A DNA stretch of 9,203 nucleotides from Thermodesulfovibrionales bacterium (GTDB lineage Bacteria; Nitrospirota; Thermodesulfovibrionia; Thermodesulfovibrionales; UBA1546): the NCBI GenBank assembly GCA_919901705.1, contig CAKKPR010000342.1, forward strand, positions 1-9,203, given 5' to 3'. Positions within the stretch are counted from its first letter, which is position 1; every line of letters begins with the position of its first letter. The notes beneath the pieces were generated by a model, which saw nothing but the letters and a program-made list of their open reading frames with translations, did not search any database and was not told the origin of the DNA. The translations under genes and the position numbers were made by a program. Positions 1-5,893 of the stretch are shown piece by piece.

Positions 1-2
1 GC

Positions 3-50
3 GCTGCATGGTTTGGAATTGATAAACCTCCAGGTTTTATGGTAATTTAG
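3..50 (+). CDS. possible 3' end of an upstream gene (partial, uncertain)
   Basis: The window opens inside sequence whose owner cannot be fixed. In one plus frame the first 15 codons read AAWFGIDKPPGFMVI and end at TAG (48-50). In another plus frame 14 codons end at TAA (43-45). A minus-strand frame is also open to the window edge. The first reading looks most protein-like, but it is too short to assign to a family. I list it only as the likely tail of a gene lying mostly outside the window. Confidence 0.2.
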   Translation, partial: AAWFGIDKPPGFMVI

Positions 51-77
51 CATGTTTTTTTTGAACGTGATTTCAGG

Positions 78-83
78 TATAAT
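78..83 (+). promoter_or_regulatory. candidate -10 box (TATAAT) for yjbQ
   Basis: A perfect TATAAT lies 94 bases before the yjbQ start. The hexamer at the 17-base position upstream (55-60) is only a T-run, so the -35 box is weak. A TTGAAC at 61-66 is too close to serve. If the box is used, transcription would begin near position 90, and the mRNA leader would contain the inverted repeat at 107-154. Confidence 0.35.
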
Positions 84-106
84 TATAACAGACAAACTAA
101 GACTAA

Positions 107-154
107 GGTTGAGGTTAAGGCTGAGCAAATGTTCTCTTAATCTTAACCTTAACC
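107..154 (+). repeat. 19-bp imperfect inverted repeat in the yjbQ leader
   Basis: The left arm 107-125 (GGTTGAGGTTAAGGCTGAG) faces the right arm 136-154. Comparing the left arm with the reverse complement of the right gives 15 of 19 identities. The four differences are all transitions. In RNA, three of them become G-U pairs and only one is a C-A mismatch, so a long hairpin with a 10-base loop is expected. No T-run follows, so it is not a normal terminator. It could be a leader structure for yjbQ or a copy of a dispersed intergenic repeat. The arms consist of degenerate GGTTAAG-like heptamers. Confidence 0.6.
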
Positions 155-166
155 TGTTGTTAAGAG
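134..166 (+). promoter_or_regulatory. alternative hairpin next to the yjbQ ribosome binding site
   Basis: CTCTTAA (134-140) is perfectly complementary to TTAAGAG (160-166), which lies directly before the Shine-Dalgarno sequence GGAGGA (168-173). CTCTTAA overlaps the right arm of the larger hairpin at 107-154, so the two structures cannot form together. The arrangement resembles a switch, but a regulatory role is inference only. Confidence 0.3.
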
Positions 167-176
167 TGGAGGAATC

Positions 177-578
177 GTGGTCAGATACATAAATGTCAGA
201 AGCAAACAGAGGAATGAATTCATTGATATAACCGAAAAAGTCAATGAGGTTATTAAAGAGGCAGGGGTAGTCAGCGGAATCTGTTATATCTATGTGCCTC
301 ACACAACAGCAGGCGTAACAATAAACGAAGGTGCAGACCCGTCTGTTCAGCGTGACATACAGAATGTTCTCAGCAGGCTGATACCGCACGAAATGAACTA
401 TTCCCACAGAGAAGGCAATGCAGATGCACACATAAAATCAACTATGGTAGGCGCCTCTCAGCTTGTTATCATTGACGAAGGCAGGCTTGTACTCGGCACC
501 TGGCAGGCTGTCTATTTCTGTGAATTTGACGGGCCAAGGCATAGACGGGTAGCGCTGAAGTTTATCGCGGACAAATAA
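177..578 (+). CDS. yjbQ: YjbQ / UPF0047 family protein (secondary thiamine-phosphate synthase-like)
   Basis: This 133-residue protein is a full-length member of the YjbQ (UPF0047) family of small cytoplasmic trimeric enzymes. The E. coli member has weak thiamine-phosphate synthase activity and can substitute for ThiE. Its physiological substrate is not settled. Family motifs seen here are PHTTAGVTINEGADP (residues 41-55), NADAHIK (81-87), LGTWQ (106-110) and FCEFDGPRHRR (114-124), which carry the conserved His, Asn and Asp of the active site. The start is GTG, the only usual start codon in frame after the upstream TAA at 150-152. GGAGGA (168-173) lies 3 bases before it, which is rather close. 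No thiamine gene lies nearby. Family assignment is firm; the reaction is less so. Confidence 0.93.
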   Translation: MVRYINVRSKQRNEFIDITEKVNEVIKEAGVVSGICYIYVPHTTAGVTINEGADPSVQRDIQNVLSRLIPHEMNYSHREGNADAHIKSTMVGASQLVIIDEGRLVLGTWQAVYFCEFDGPRHRRVALKFIADK

Positions 579-633
579 AGCAGTGCATAGCCGTTGTCAG
601 TTTTAAACACTTTTCATGATTCACTTCCAGACT

Positions 634-833
634 ATGGCTGAAGATAAAGACAACGAAGAAATCCAGGCGCTCCCTCGCCCCCTCCTGTCCTGAGGCTCGA
701 AAAAGAACTCTTTCAGATATGGAACAGAACCTTTATAATAAATGCCAGGGATAGCATCACAAATAATACCGGGAAGGCATTGAGCTGGTATTTCAGGGCA
801 GGACGGAAAACACCCTGCCCTTTGAATGCCTGA
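634..833 (+). pseudogene. small ORF interrupted by a -1 shift at a C-run (or frameshifted gene)
   Basis: From ATG 634 (an in-frame ATG also exists at 616) the frame reads MAEDKDNEEIQALPRP and stops at TGA 691-693. The -1 frame, with no good start of its own, continues as PPVLRLEKELFQIWNRTF and on to TGA 831-833. Its composition is convincingly protein-like and it ends in RAGRKTPCPLNA. Adding one C to the run of five at 678-682 joins both parts into one 66-residue protein. The cause could be a sequencing or assembly error, a real disabling deletion, or programmed -1 slippage, since codon CCC 679-681 can re-pair perfectly at 678-680. No clear ribosome binding site precedes either ATG. The end lies 14 bases before the next small gene, which suggests one operon. 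I do not recognise the family. Confidence 0.5.
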
Positions 834-837
834 AAAA

Positions 838-843
838 GGAGGG
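838..843 (+). promoter_or_regulatory. strong ribosome binding site (GGAGGG) for the four-Cys small protein
   Basis: AAAGGAGGG lies 4 bases before ATG 848. It is the main reason for accepting the 52-codon frame as a real gene. Confidence 0.6.
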
Positions 844-847
844 TATA

Positions 848-1006
848 ATGGATGTATGTGCAGTATGCGCATGGCGTGCAACGTGCCAGAAAAAGTTTTC
901 CGTATCAGGCAAAGACATGCGCTGTCCTGATTTTGCAAAGGATGTGACCATTAAAGAAAAAACAGAAGAAGATAAAGAAATAGAAAAGGAACAGGGGAAA
1001 AAGTGA
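848..1006 (+). CDS. small four-cysteine protein, 52 aa, coupled to the ExeA-like gene
   Basis: The intact frame runs from ATG 848 to TGA 1004-1006 with a strong ribosome binding site. The protein begins MDVCAVCAWRATCQKKFSVS and has Cys at 4, 7, 13 and 26 (CX2C-X5-C-X12-C), with the last in MRCPDFAKD. A Lys/Glu-rich tail follows from about residue 35. The spacing would suit a zinc or iron-sulfur site, but no known domain is certain. The W-R-x-x-C-x-K-K-F block and the C-P-D-F block look like conserved features rather than random sequence. The stop codon overlaps the GTG start of the ExeA-like ATPase by four bases (GTGA), so the two are translationally coupled and probably work together. The function is unknown. 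Confidence 0.72.
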   Translation: MDVCAVCAWRATCQKKFSVSGKDMRCPDFAKDVTIKEKTEEDKEIEKEQGKK

Positions 1007-2538
1007 TATACGATAAGTTTTTCGGGTTCAGGGGAGAGCCGTTCGGAGTAACACCTGACACCAGGTTCCTGTATATGAGCAAGAGGCATGAGGATGCGCT
1101 GGCCCACCTGAATTTCGGAATATCAGAGAACAAGGGTTTTGTGATGCTCACAGGAGAGGTGGGCGCGGGCAAGACAACGCTTATAAGGTATTTCCTTGAC
1201 AATCTTGGTCCTGATACACACACTTCCCTCATAATCAATCCCATGGTAGATCCGCTTGAACTCCTTAAACTAATAAATCATGACTTTGGCGTTGCCTGTA
1301 CCGGCAATACACAGAAAGACCATCTCGATGCCCTTAATAATTTTCTCATGGAAGCCTTTTCAAGAAAAGAGAAGGCGGTCCTTGTAATAGACGAGGCACA
1401 GGGATTAAGTCTCGAATGTCTTGAGTTCATAAGGCTCCTGTCAAACCTTGAAACAAACACAAAAAAACTGCTACAGGTAGCCCTTGTCGGGCAGCCTGAA
1501 TTGAAGAGAATTGTATCAAGCGAACCCCTTAAACAGCTTGACCAGAGGATTGCCGTCAGATATCATCTTGAGCCCCTTGACCTTAATGATTCGATTATAT
1601 ATGTAAGCCACAGACTGAAGATTGCAGGAGGAGGCATGGTAACCTTCCCAGTAAATGGCATAAAGCTCATTTATAGGCATAGCCATGGGATCCCTAGGCT
1701 TATTAATATGGCATGCGACAGAGCCCTTCTGCTCTCCTATTCAGATGGCAAGATAAAGATTGACACCGCAATAGTGAAAAAAGCCATAAGGGAATTAAGC
1801 ACCTCCCAATACAAAGATGAAACTAATTTTCTTAAGTATGCTGTTAGCGGCATAGCAATACTCATCCTTGTTATTGCGGCATACCGCAATATATCCCATG
1901 AAGAACATTATCTTAATAAGATCAGCAGTATGTTAAAGGGGGTCAGAACAGAAGGAGAATTTTTCATAAATGACGGGACATATATGGTCTCGAAAGAGGA
2001 GCTTTCTGAGGCAGCCTGCATCTTAAACCTCATGAATATATGGGGAGAAAAAGATATGCGCAGCGATATGGATATATCCAAAGAACCCGGGAAAAGAGGC
2101 TATTCTGTTTATAAATTCGGCAATGACCTTGACAAGGCAATAAGGCTCAATATACCGTGTATGCTTTCTATAAATCAGAATAAAACAAACAGATATGTTG
2201 TCCTGAGATGGGTTGTCGGAGGCGATGTAATGCTCATAGACCCGAGGGATGGGAAAAACATCCTGCCGATAAAAACATTTAGAGACACTATTTCAGAGAT
2301 TAGCGTATTTTATAAAAACAGATATAATAATAATGACAGGATATCATTGCTGCAGCAGGAGCTCAAGAAACGCGGCCTGTACAATTCTCCTGTAACAGGC
2401 GAATTAGGTTCAAAGACAAAAAAAGCGCTGATGAAGTTCCAGGAAATAAAAGGCATTGAACAAACAGGAACCCTTGATGAAGAAACGACAATCATACTTT
2501 CAGGCAATGAAGGTGTGCCCAGATTAGTACCTGAATAA
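1003..2538 (+). CDS. ExeA/GspA-like AAA ATPase with C-terminal peptidoglycan-binding domain
   Basis: This 511-residue protein has the ExeA/GspA architecture. In order: the YxxFFGFxxxPFxVTPDxRFLY start; Walker A GEVGAGKTT (51-59); Walker B VLVIDEAQ (126-133); a sensor region LVGQPEL (161-167); an arginine-finger-like LDQRI (179-183); and GIPRLINMACDRALL (229-243), all typical of the cytoplasmic AAA module. A single membrane helix at about 278-294 follows. The outer part has a C39-peptidase-like region (about 315-440, with no visible catalytic set) and a PG_binding_1-type domain (about 445-502). In type II secretion, ExeA with ExeB helps insert the secretin through peptidoglycan; related ATPases serve in polysaccharide export. 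No gspB, secretin or exopolysaccharide gene is visible here, so its client machine is unknown. The GTG start overlaps the upstream small gene, and AGGGGA (993-998) sits 4 bases before it. Confidence 0.9.
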   Translation: MIYDKFFGFRGEPFGVTPDTRFLYMSKRHEDALAHLNFGISENKGFVMLTGEVGAGKTTLIRYFLDNLGPDTHTSLIINPMVDPLELLKLINHDFGVACTGNTQKDHLDALNNFLMEAFSRKEKAVLVIDEAQGLSLECLEFIRLLSNLETNTKKLLQVALVGQPELKRIVSSEPLKQLDQRIAVRYHLEPLDLNDSIIYVSHRLKIAGGGMVTFPVNGIKLIYRHSHGIPRLINMACDRALLLSYSDGKIKIDTAIVKKAIRELSTSQYKDETNFLKYAVSGIAILILVIAAYRNISHEEHYLNKISSMLKGVRTEGEFFINDGTYMVSKEELSEAACILNLMNIWGEKDMRSDMDISKEPGKRGYSVYKFGNDLDKAIRLNIPCMLSINQNKTNRYVVLRWVVGGDVMLIDPRDGKNILPIKTFRDTISEISVFYKNRYNNNDRISLLQQELKKRGLYNSPVTGELGSKTKKALMKFQEIKGIEQTGTLDEETTIILSGNEGVPRLVPE

Positions 2539-2552
2539 TATACTTAAAAATA

Positions 2553-2560
2553 AAGGAGGA
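2553..2560 (+). promoter_or_regulatory. strong ribosome binding site (AAGGAGGA) for the aldolase gene
   Basis: A near-perfect anti-16S match lies 6 bases before ATG 2567. It fixes the aldolase start and suggests high expression, as expected for a glycolytic gene. Confidence 0.7.
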
Positions 2561-2566
2561 GCTGAA

Positions 2567-3931
2567 ATGGATCTTAAAAAATTGAGAAATATTCTTTCTG
2601 TTAATAATGGCGCCCTTGAGTTAAAGGATAAGGCCGGCTTGAAGGCTATCATGGACGAGCTTATTTATGAGGCAGTATTTACAGAGGATAAGGACAGGCA
2701 GATTGCACTTTTCACTCTGATAAAAGAGGCTGCAAAGGCAGCAGGCGCTGTGCCTGCATCAATACAGGGCCTGTATGAAGAGATGGGCAAAAATTATCCC
2801 GGTTTTACTGTCCCTGCGATAAATATCAGAGGACTTACCTATGACACTGCAAAGGCTATTTTCAGAAAAGCCAATAAAATGAATGCCGGTGCAATAATAT
2901 TCGAGATAGCACGTTCAGAGATAGGATATACAAAGCAGAGGCCCCTGGAATATTCCACAGTTGTACTCGCAGCTGCAGTCAGGGAAGGGTTCAGCGGCCC
3001 GGTGTTTATACAAGGTGATCATTTTCAGCTTGTGAGAAAAAATTATCTCGCAGACCCGAAACCTGAAACAGATTATGTAAGGGGCCTGATTAAAGAGGCT
3101 ATAGAGGCAGAGTTTTACAACATTGACATTGATACCTCAACGCTAGTAGACCTTGACAAACCGGCACTCAAAGAGCAGCAGAGGCCCAATTTTGAAAGGG
3201 CAGCTGAGCTTGGGGCATATATAAGGGAGATACAGCCCAAAGGGGTGGATGTCTCTATAGGCGGTGAGATAGGTGAGATAGGCGGCAAAAACAGCAATCC
3301 CGATGAACTCAGGGCATACCTCGATGGGTTTAAAGAGATATTCAAGGCAGGAAAAGGTTTAAGTAAACTGAGCGTTCAGACAGGAACATCACATGGCGGT
3401 GTTGTTCTGCCTGATGGATCGCTTGCAAAGGTCAAGATTGATTTCGAGACACTCAGGATACTATCCGACATGTCAAGAAAGGAATATGGACTTTCAGGCT
3501 GCGTCCAGCACGGAGCGTCAACGCTTCCTGATGAGGCCTTCCATATGTTCCCTGAGACAGGGACATCCGAAGTGCATCTTGCAACCGGGTTTCAGAACAT
3601 AATGTATGACAGCAAGGCTCTGCCTGAAGCCTTCAGGAATGAAGTCTATGATTACATAAAGAAGGAATGCGTAAAGGAACGCAAAGAGGGCCAGACAGAG
3701 GAGCAGTTCATTTACAGTACAAGGAAAAAAGGCTTTGGGACCCTGAAGAAAAAATGGTGGGACCTTCCCTCCAGCGTGAAAAACCCTATAATGAAAGAAC
3801 TTGAAGACAAGTTTGATCTGCTTTTTAATAAATTGAAGGTAGGAAATACCAAAGACATAGTCGCCAGAACAGTAAAGCCGGTGGTTGTGAAGAAGGAGAT
3901 TTCGGAGGCGCTGAGAAAAGAATTGGCGTAA
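2567..3931 (+). CDS. fba: class II fructose-bisphosphate aldolase family protein (long form)
   Basis: This is a 454-residue zinc-dependent class II aldolase-type TIM barrel, cytoplasmic. It probably interconverts fructose 1,6-bisphosphate with dihydroxyacetone phosphate and glyceraldehyde 3-phosphate. Visible markers are: FTVPAINIRG (80-89, the substrate-loop entry); FIQGDHFQ (147-154) with a catalytic-type Asp151 and metal ligand His152; DIDTSTLVD (187-195); GGEIGEIGG (232-240) with the ligand Glu; QTGTSHGG (271-278) with His276; QHGAST (314-319) with His315; and HLATGFQN (337-344). It is longer than ordinary class II aldolases (about 300-360 residues), with an N-terminal helical extension of about 75 residues and a Lys-rich tail. 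Use of tagatose bisphosphate or another ketose bisphosphate cannot be excluded. It follows the ExeA-like gene by 28 bases. A phosphofructokinase lies 4 kb downstream. Confidence 0.88.
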   Translation: MDLKKLRNILSVNNGALELKDKAGLKAIMDELIYEAVFTEDKDRQIALFTLIKEAAKAAGAVPASIQGLYEEMGKNYPGFTVPAINIRGLTYDTAKAIFRKANKMNAGAIIFEIARSEIGYTKQRPLEYSTVVLAAAVREGFSGPVFIQGDHFQLVRKNYLADPKPETDYVRGLIKEAIEAEFYNIDIDTSTLVDLDKPALKEQQRPNFERAAELGAYIREIQPKGVDVSIGGEIGEIGGKNSNPDELRAYLDGFKEIFKAGKGLSKLSVQTGTSHGGVVLPDGSLAKVKIDFETLRILSDMSRKEYGLSGCVQHGASTLPDEAFHMFPETGTSEVHLATGFQNIMYDSKALPEAFRNEVYDYIKKECVKERKEGQTEEQFIYSTRKKGFGTLKKKWWDLPSSVKNPIMKELEDKFDLLFNKLKVGNTKDIVARTVKPVVVKKEISEALRKELA

Positions 3932-4029
3932 TGGGTGGGGCATTAGGGCTTGCTGTCCATGCAACTGGGGTGACAAAGGATAAGCCGAAAAGGCGTAAAT
4001 GTAAAGAGGTTACGACGAGCATTGTGTAG
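3931..4029 (+). CDS. very small ORF overlapping the aldolase stop (doubtful)
   Basis: A 32-codon frame starts with the ATG of TAATG at the aldolase stop and ends at TAG 4027-4029. The peptide begins MGGALGLAVHATGVTKDKPK and is basic. The one-base overlap would allow translation by reinitiation, but there is no clear ribosome binding site and no recognisable family. The stretch 3932-4077 otherwise holds no convincing promoter, terminator or RNA gene, and it may be the junction where the accessory block begins. Confidence 0.2.
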   Translation: MGGALGLAVHATGVTKDKPKRRKCKEVTTSIV

Positions 4030-4067
4030 AAGCAAAGATTGACAAAATACACAGCAAAAAAGGCTTT

Positions 4068-4071
4068 GGAG
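4068..4071 (+). promoter_or_regulatory. ribosome binding site (GGAG) that selects ATG 4078
   Basis: GGAG lies 6 bases before ATG 4078, whereas the longer frame beginning at TTG 4039 has no ribosome binding site. The 232-residue form is therefore preferred. Confidence 0.5.
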
Positions 4072-4077
4072 ACAAAC

Positions 4078-4776
4078 ATGAAGCTTGCGGAATGGTTAAA
4101 GGATGAAGATAAATTAAAAGGTGCTGAGATATTTGCAGCCGTTATCACCATCGCTGCCGGTGGCATTTGGGTATATCTGGATGGTTTTACCGGGGAAACC
4201 ATCGCGCAAGTGACAGCAACTCTCGGCACTGCTTTGATTATTATCATGACCTTTTTATACAAGATGAAACAACAGCGGATAGGTGATTACACTGCCGCAG
4301 GGACAGTAGCACTGGAGAAGTTACAAAGAGCATACCCCAAAATATTAAGCGGCCCCAGATTTTTTAAGGGCAGAAATAATGAGGAGCCGGATGAGGAAAA
4401 AAATATCGGGAAAAAATATTTGTTCTTTCAGAAGCAAGGCATAGGTGAAATAGCTCAATTTATACCAACTACACCTCTGGAGATGGCTGACATAGAGATA
4501 TATGTTTCGCGCAAGTCATTAAGAATACTGGATATACCAATGGATAAGCAGGAGGAAATAAAGAGTGCGGTTCGTAGTGCGATTTATGAGTATGCAAAGA
4601 GTAGATATGACGGTCTCTTTGTTTTGGTTGATCCTAAAAGCTCCGATAAAAACTTAGGCATCAAGCTTGATTTTATTGATGAAGTCAACAGCTTATCATA
4701 TAAGAAATTCGAAAAAATAGTATTTGAGCTTGGACAGAAAGCGATAGAGACACTCTTAACACATAAGATGTCGTGA
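4078..4776 (+). CDS. hypothetical membrane protein with two N-terminal helices
   Basis: I do not recognise a family. The 232-residue protein has a short charged N terminus (MKLAEWLKDEDKLKGAEIF) and two hydrophobic segments at about 16-34 and 43-61. They are joined by a short loop (LDGFTGET), so a membrane hairpin with both ends in the cytoplasm is likely. The remaining 170 residues are soluble and mixed alpha/beta, with a charged linker (about 98-112, NNEEPDEEKN) and C-terminal helices. No catalytic motif stands out. A start at TTG 4039 would add 13 residues but lacks a ribosome binding site. It is the first gene of the accessory block and lies 62 bases before the repeat-protein gene, with a hairpin between. 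It could be the membrane effector or anchor of the downstream nuclease cassette, or an independent gene. Confidence 0.7.
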   Translation: MKLAEWLKDEDKLKGAEIFAAVITIAAGGIWVYLDGFTGETIAQVTATLGTALIIIMTFLYKMKQQRIGDYTAAGTVALEKLQRAYPKILSGPRFFKGRNNEEPDEEKNIGKKYLFFQKQGIGEIAQFIPTTPLEMADIEIYVSRKSLRILDIPMDKQEEIKSAVRSAIYEYAKSRYDGLFVLVDPKSSDKNLGIKLDFIDEVNSLSYKKFEKIVFELGQKAIETLLTHKMS

Positions 4777-4800
4777 TGGTAAAAACATGTAGTGTTTAGT

Positions 4801-4817
4801 GCAGAGATAGTCTCTGC
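4801..4817 (+). promoter_or_regulatory. perfect 7-bp hairpin before the repeat-protein gene
   Basis: GCAGAGA-TAG-TCTCTGC is an exact inverted repeat with a 3-base centre. It lies 10 bases before the ribosome binding site of the repeat-protein gene and 25 bases after the membrane-protein stop. No T-run follows, so it is not a standard terminator. It could be an operator, an mRNA end-protecting stem or a processing site that separates expression of the two genes. Confidence 0.45.
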
Positions 4818-4826
4818 TATGAATAA

Positions 4827-4834
4827 AAGGAGGA
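4827..4834 (+). promoter_or_regulatory. very strong ribosome binding site (AAGGAGGA) for the repeat protein
   Basis: AAGGAGGA lies 4 bases before ATG 4839. The two genes that follow lack a comparable site, so the repeat protein is probably made in excess over its partners. Confidence 0.65.
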
Positions 4835-4838
4835 TAAG

Positions 4839-5156
4839 ATGGCGAAACTGACTATGCCTAGTGACTGGACATGTAACGGGAGAGAGCTTAAACCTAAATC
4901 AGGCGCTTCAAGTAGCAACACGTGGCTATTTGACGGCAAGGAAATCAAACCGAAATCCGGAGCCAGCAGCTCAAACACATGGGTTTGGAACGGTAAGGAG
5001 CTTAAACCTAAATCCGGAGCATCATCAAGTAATACGTGGGTCGTTGACAACGGTAAAGTGAAGCCGAAATCAGGCGCAAGCTCCAGCAACACATATGATT
5101 GCGGAGATTTGCCGATACTTGCCATTGCCGGAAAAGTCGCACTGAAACTTTATTAA
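4839..5156 (+). CDS. small tandem-repeat protein with four KPKSGASSSNTW units
   Basis: The 105-residue protein is built almost entirely of a 19-residue repeat. The core KPKSGASSSNTW occurs at residues 18-29, 37-48 and 56-67, and as KPKSGASSSNTY at 75-86. The linkers are seven residues long (LFDGKEI, VWNGKEL, VVDNGKV). A half repeat starts the array (W10-TCNGREL), so an aromatic residue recurs every 19 positions at 10, 29, 48, 67 and 86. A Cys sits at each end (C12, C88). The C terminus, LPILAIAGKVALKLY, is hydrophobic. There is no signal peptide. It is lysine-rich and probably basic. I do not know a function for this repeat; a repetitive beta fold or a binding scaffold is possible. The stop lies 5 bases before the nuclease-like gene, so it belongs to that operon. 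Confidence 0.85.
   Translation: MAKLTMPSDWTCNGRELKPKSGASSSNTWLFDGKEIKPKSGASSSNTWVWNGKELKPKSGASSSNTWVVDNGKVKPKSGASSSNTYDCGDLPILAIAGKVALKLY
4890..5096 (+). repeat. 57-bp coding tandem repeat, four units
   Basis: The repeat cores lie at 4890-4925, 4947-4982, 5004-5039 and 5061-5096, at an exact 57-base period. The encoded 11-residue core KPKSGASSSNT is identical in all four, yet the DNA differs at many synonymous positions. The serine triplet alone is written TCA-AGT-AGC, AGC-AGC-TCA, TCA-TCA-AGT and AGC-TCC-AGC. Confidence 0.9.
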
Positions 5157-5161
5157 TATCA

Positions 5162-5893
5162 GTGCCAATAAAATATTCAACAGAAGCTATTCTAAAGCGG
5201 ATAGACCATGCTCTGCATGAGGACATCGCTAATTTGTATAAAGCCCCTCTCATAAATTGGTCCGGCTGCTCTTCCAGTGGCATAAACTATTCAGAAATTA
5301 TTGCAGAAAGATTAATCAGCGATGGAATAGTCGGTAGAATTCTGGCAATACCTGAAATTGAGAGACAAAACTATAAAGTCGATACTCATGATGGGAAATT
5401 AGCCAAAAAAACAATGCGCAAGGAAGAAATATTTGCAAAGGAGTTGTTTGATTATTGCTCATCTGGAGATAAACAACTTAATGCCATCGGGAAAATTATT
5501 GATTACCAAGTTCCGCTAAAGGCATCGCTCAAAGACAAGGGAATTGGGAAAATTGATTTAATTGCATATTGCAAAAAACCTATTGATATTGTTTATTTGC
5601 TCGAACTTAAGTATAAAGATAATAAAGAAACCTTACTACGTTGTGTATTAGAAATATCTACTTATTTTAGATTACTGCATAAAACAAAATTTTTAGCTTC
5701 TTATCCAGAGTTAAAGCACTTGAGGTCTGACAATATAAGAACGGGAATATTAGTTTTCAATGGGTCAGCTCAACATAAAGAAATTGAAGAAATGACCTCT
5801 GGGAAAAGACCCCAAATGGAAAAGCTTTTTAAAACGCTGACCATAGATATTTTTTTAATAAAAACAGAATATATTGTTGAACAGGTTCAGTGA
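5162..5893 (+). CDS. PD-(D/E)XK nuclease-like protein
   Basis: This 243-residue protein carries a probable PD-(D/E)XK core. GKIDLIAYCKK supplies Asp132, and YLLELKYKD supplies the E-x-K pair Glu148 and Lys150, with 15 residues between Asp and Glu as in RecB-like folds. The following helix, ETLLRCVLEISTYFRLL (156-172), ends in the Tyr-bearing pattern often seen after this core. RKEEIFAKEL (86-95) may be the preceding acidic helix. This supports a Mg-dependent DNA or RNA nuclease, but catalysis is inferred. I chose GTG 5162, 5 bases after the repeat-protein stop, and expect reinitiation because no clear ribosome binding site exists; the frame stays open upstream to TTG 5099. Its end overlaps the MBL gene by GTGA. 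It is noticeably AT-rich: bases 5641-5700 hold 13 G/C of 60, unlike the flanking glycolytic genes. Confidence 0.72.
   Translation: MPIKYSTEAILKRIDHALHEDIANLYKAPLINWSGCSSSGINYSEIIAERLISDGIVGRILAIPEIERQNYKVDTHDGKLAKKTMRKEEIFAKELFDYCSSGDKQLNAIGKIIDYQVPLKASLKDKGIGKIDLIAYCKKPIDIVYLLELKYKDNKETLLRCVLEISTYFRLLHKTKFLASYPELKHLRSDNIRTGILVFNGSAQHKEIEEMTSGKRPQMEKLFKTLTIDIFLIKTEYIVEQVQ

Noticed and set aside
951..1244. Minus-strand frame opposite the start of the ExeA-like gene
   Set aside because: It is antisense to the conserved N-terminal and Walker A region and has hydrophobic, non-family-like content.
4039..4044. Perfect TTGACA, a possible -35 box before the membrane-protein gene
   Set aside because: No acceptable -10 box lies 16-18 bases downstream (the sequence there is GGCTTT), and the hexamer overlaps a possible TTG start region. 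Treated as coincidence.
3518..4262. Overlapping minus-strand open frames of 145-152 codons around the aldolase end
   Set aside because: No family features or ribosome binding sites, and they lie opposite well-supported plus-strand genes.
4890..5096. Possible CRISPR or non-coding satellite array
   Set aside because: Units are contiguous at 57 bases with no unique spacers, and the variation follows codon third positions, so it is a coding repeat.
4817..5125. Long open frame with repeats on the minus strand opposite the repeat protein
   Set aside because: It has repeats only because the 57-base DNA period repeats in every frame. The plus-strand frame has the strong ribosome binding site, operon spacing and synonymous-only variation.
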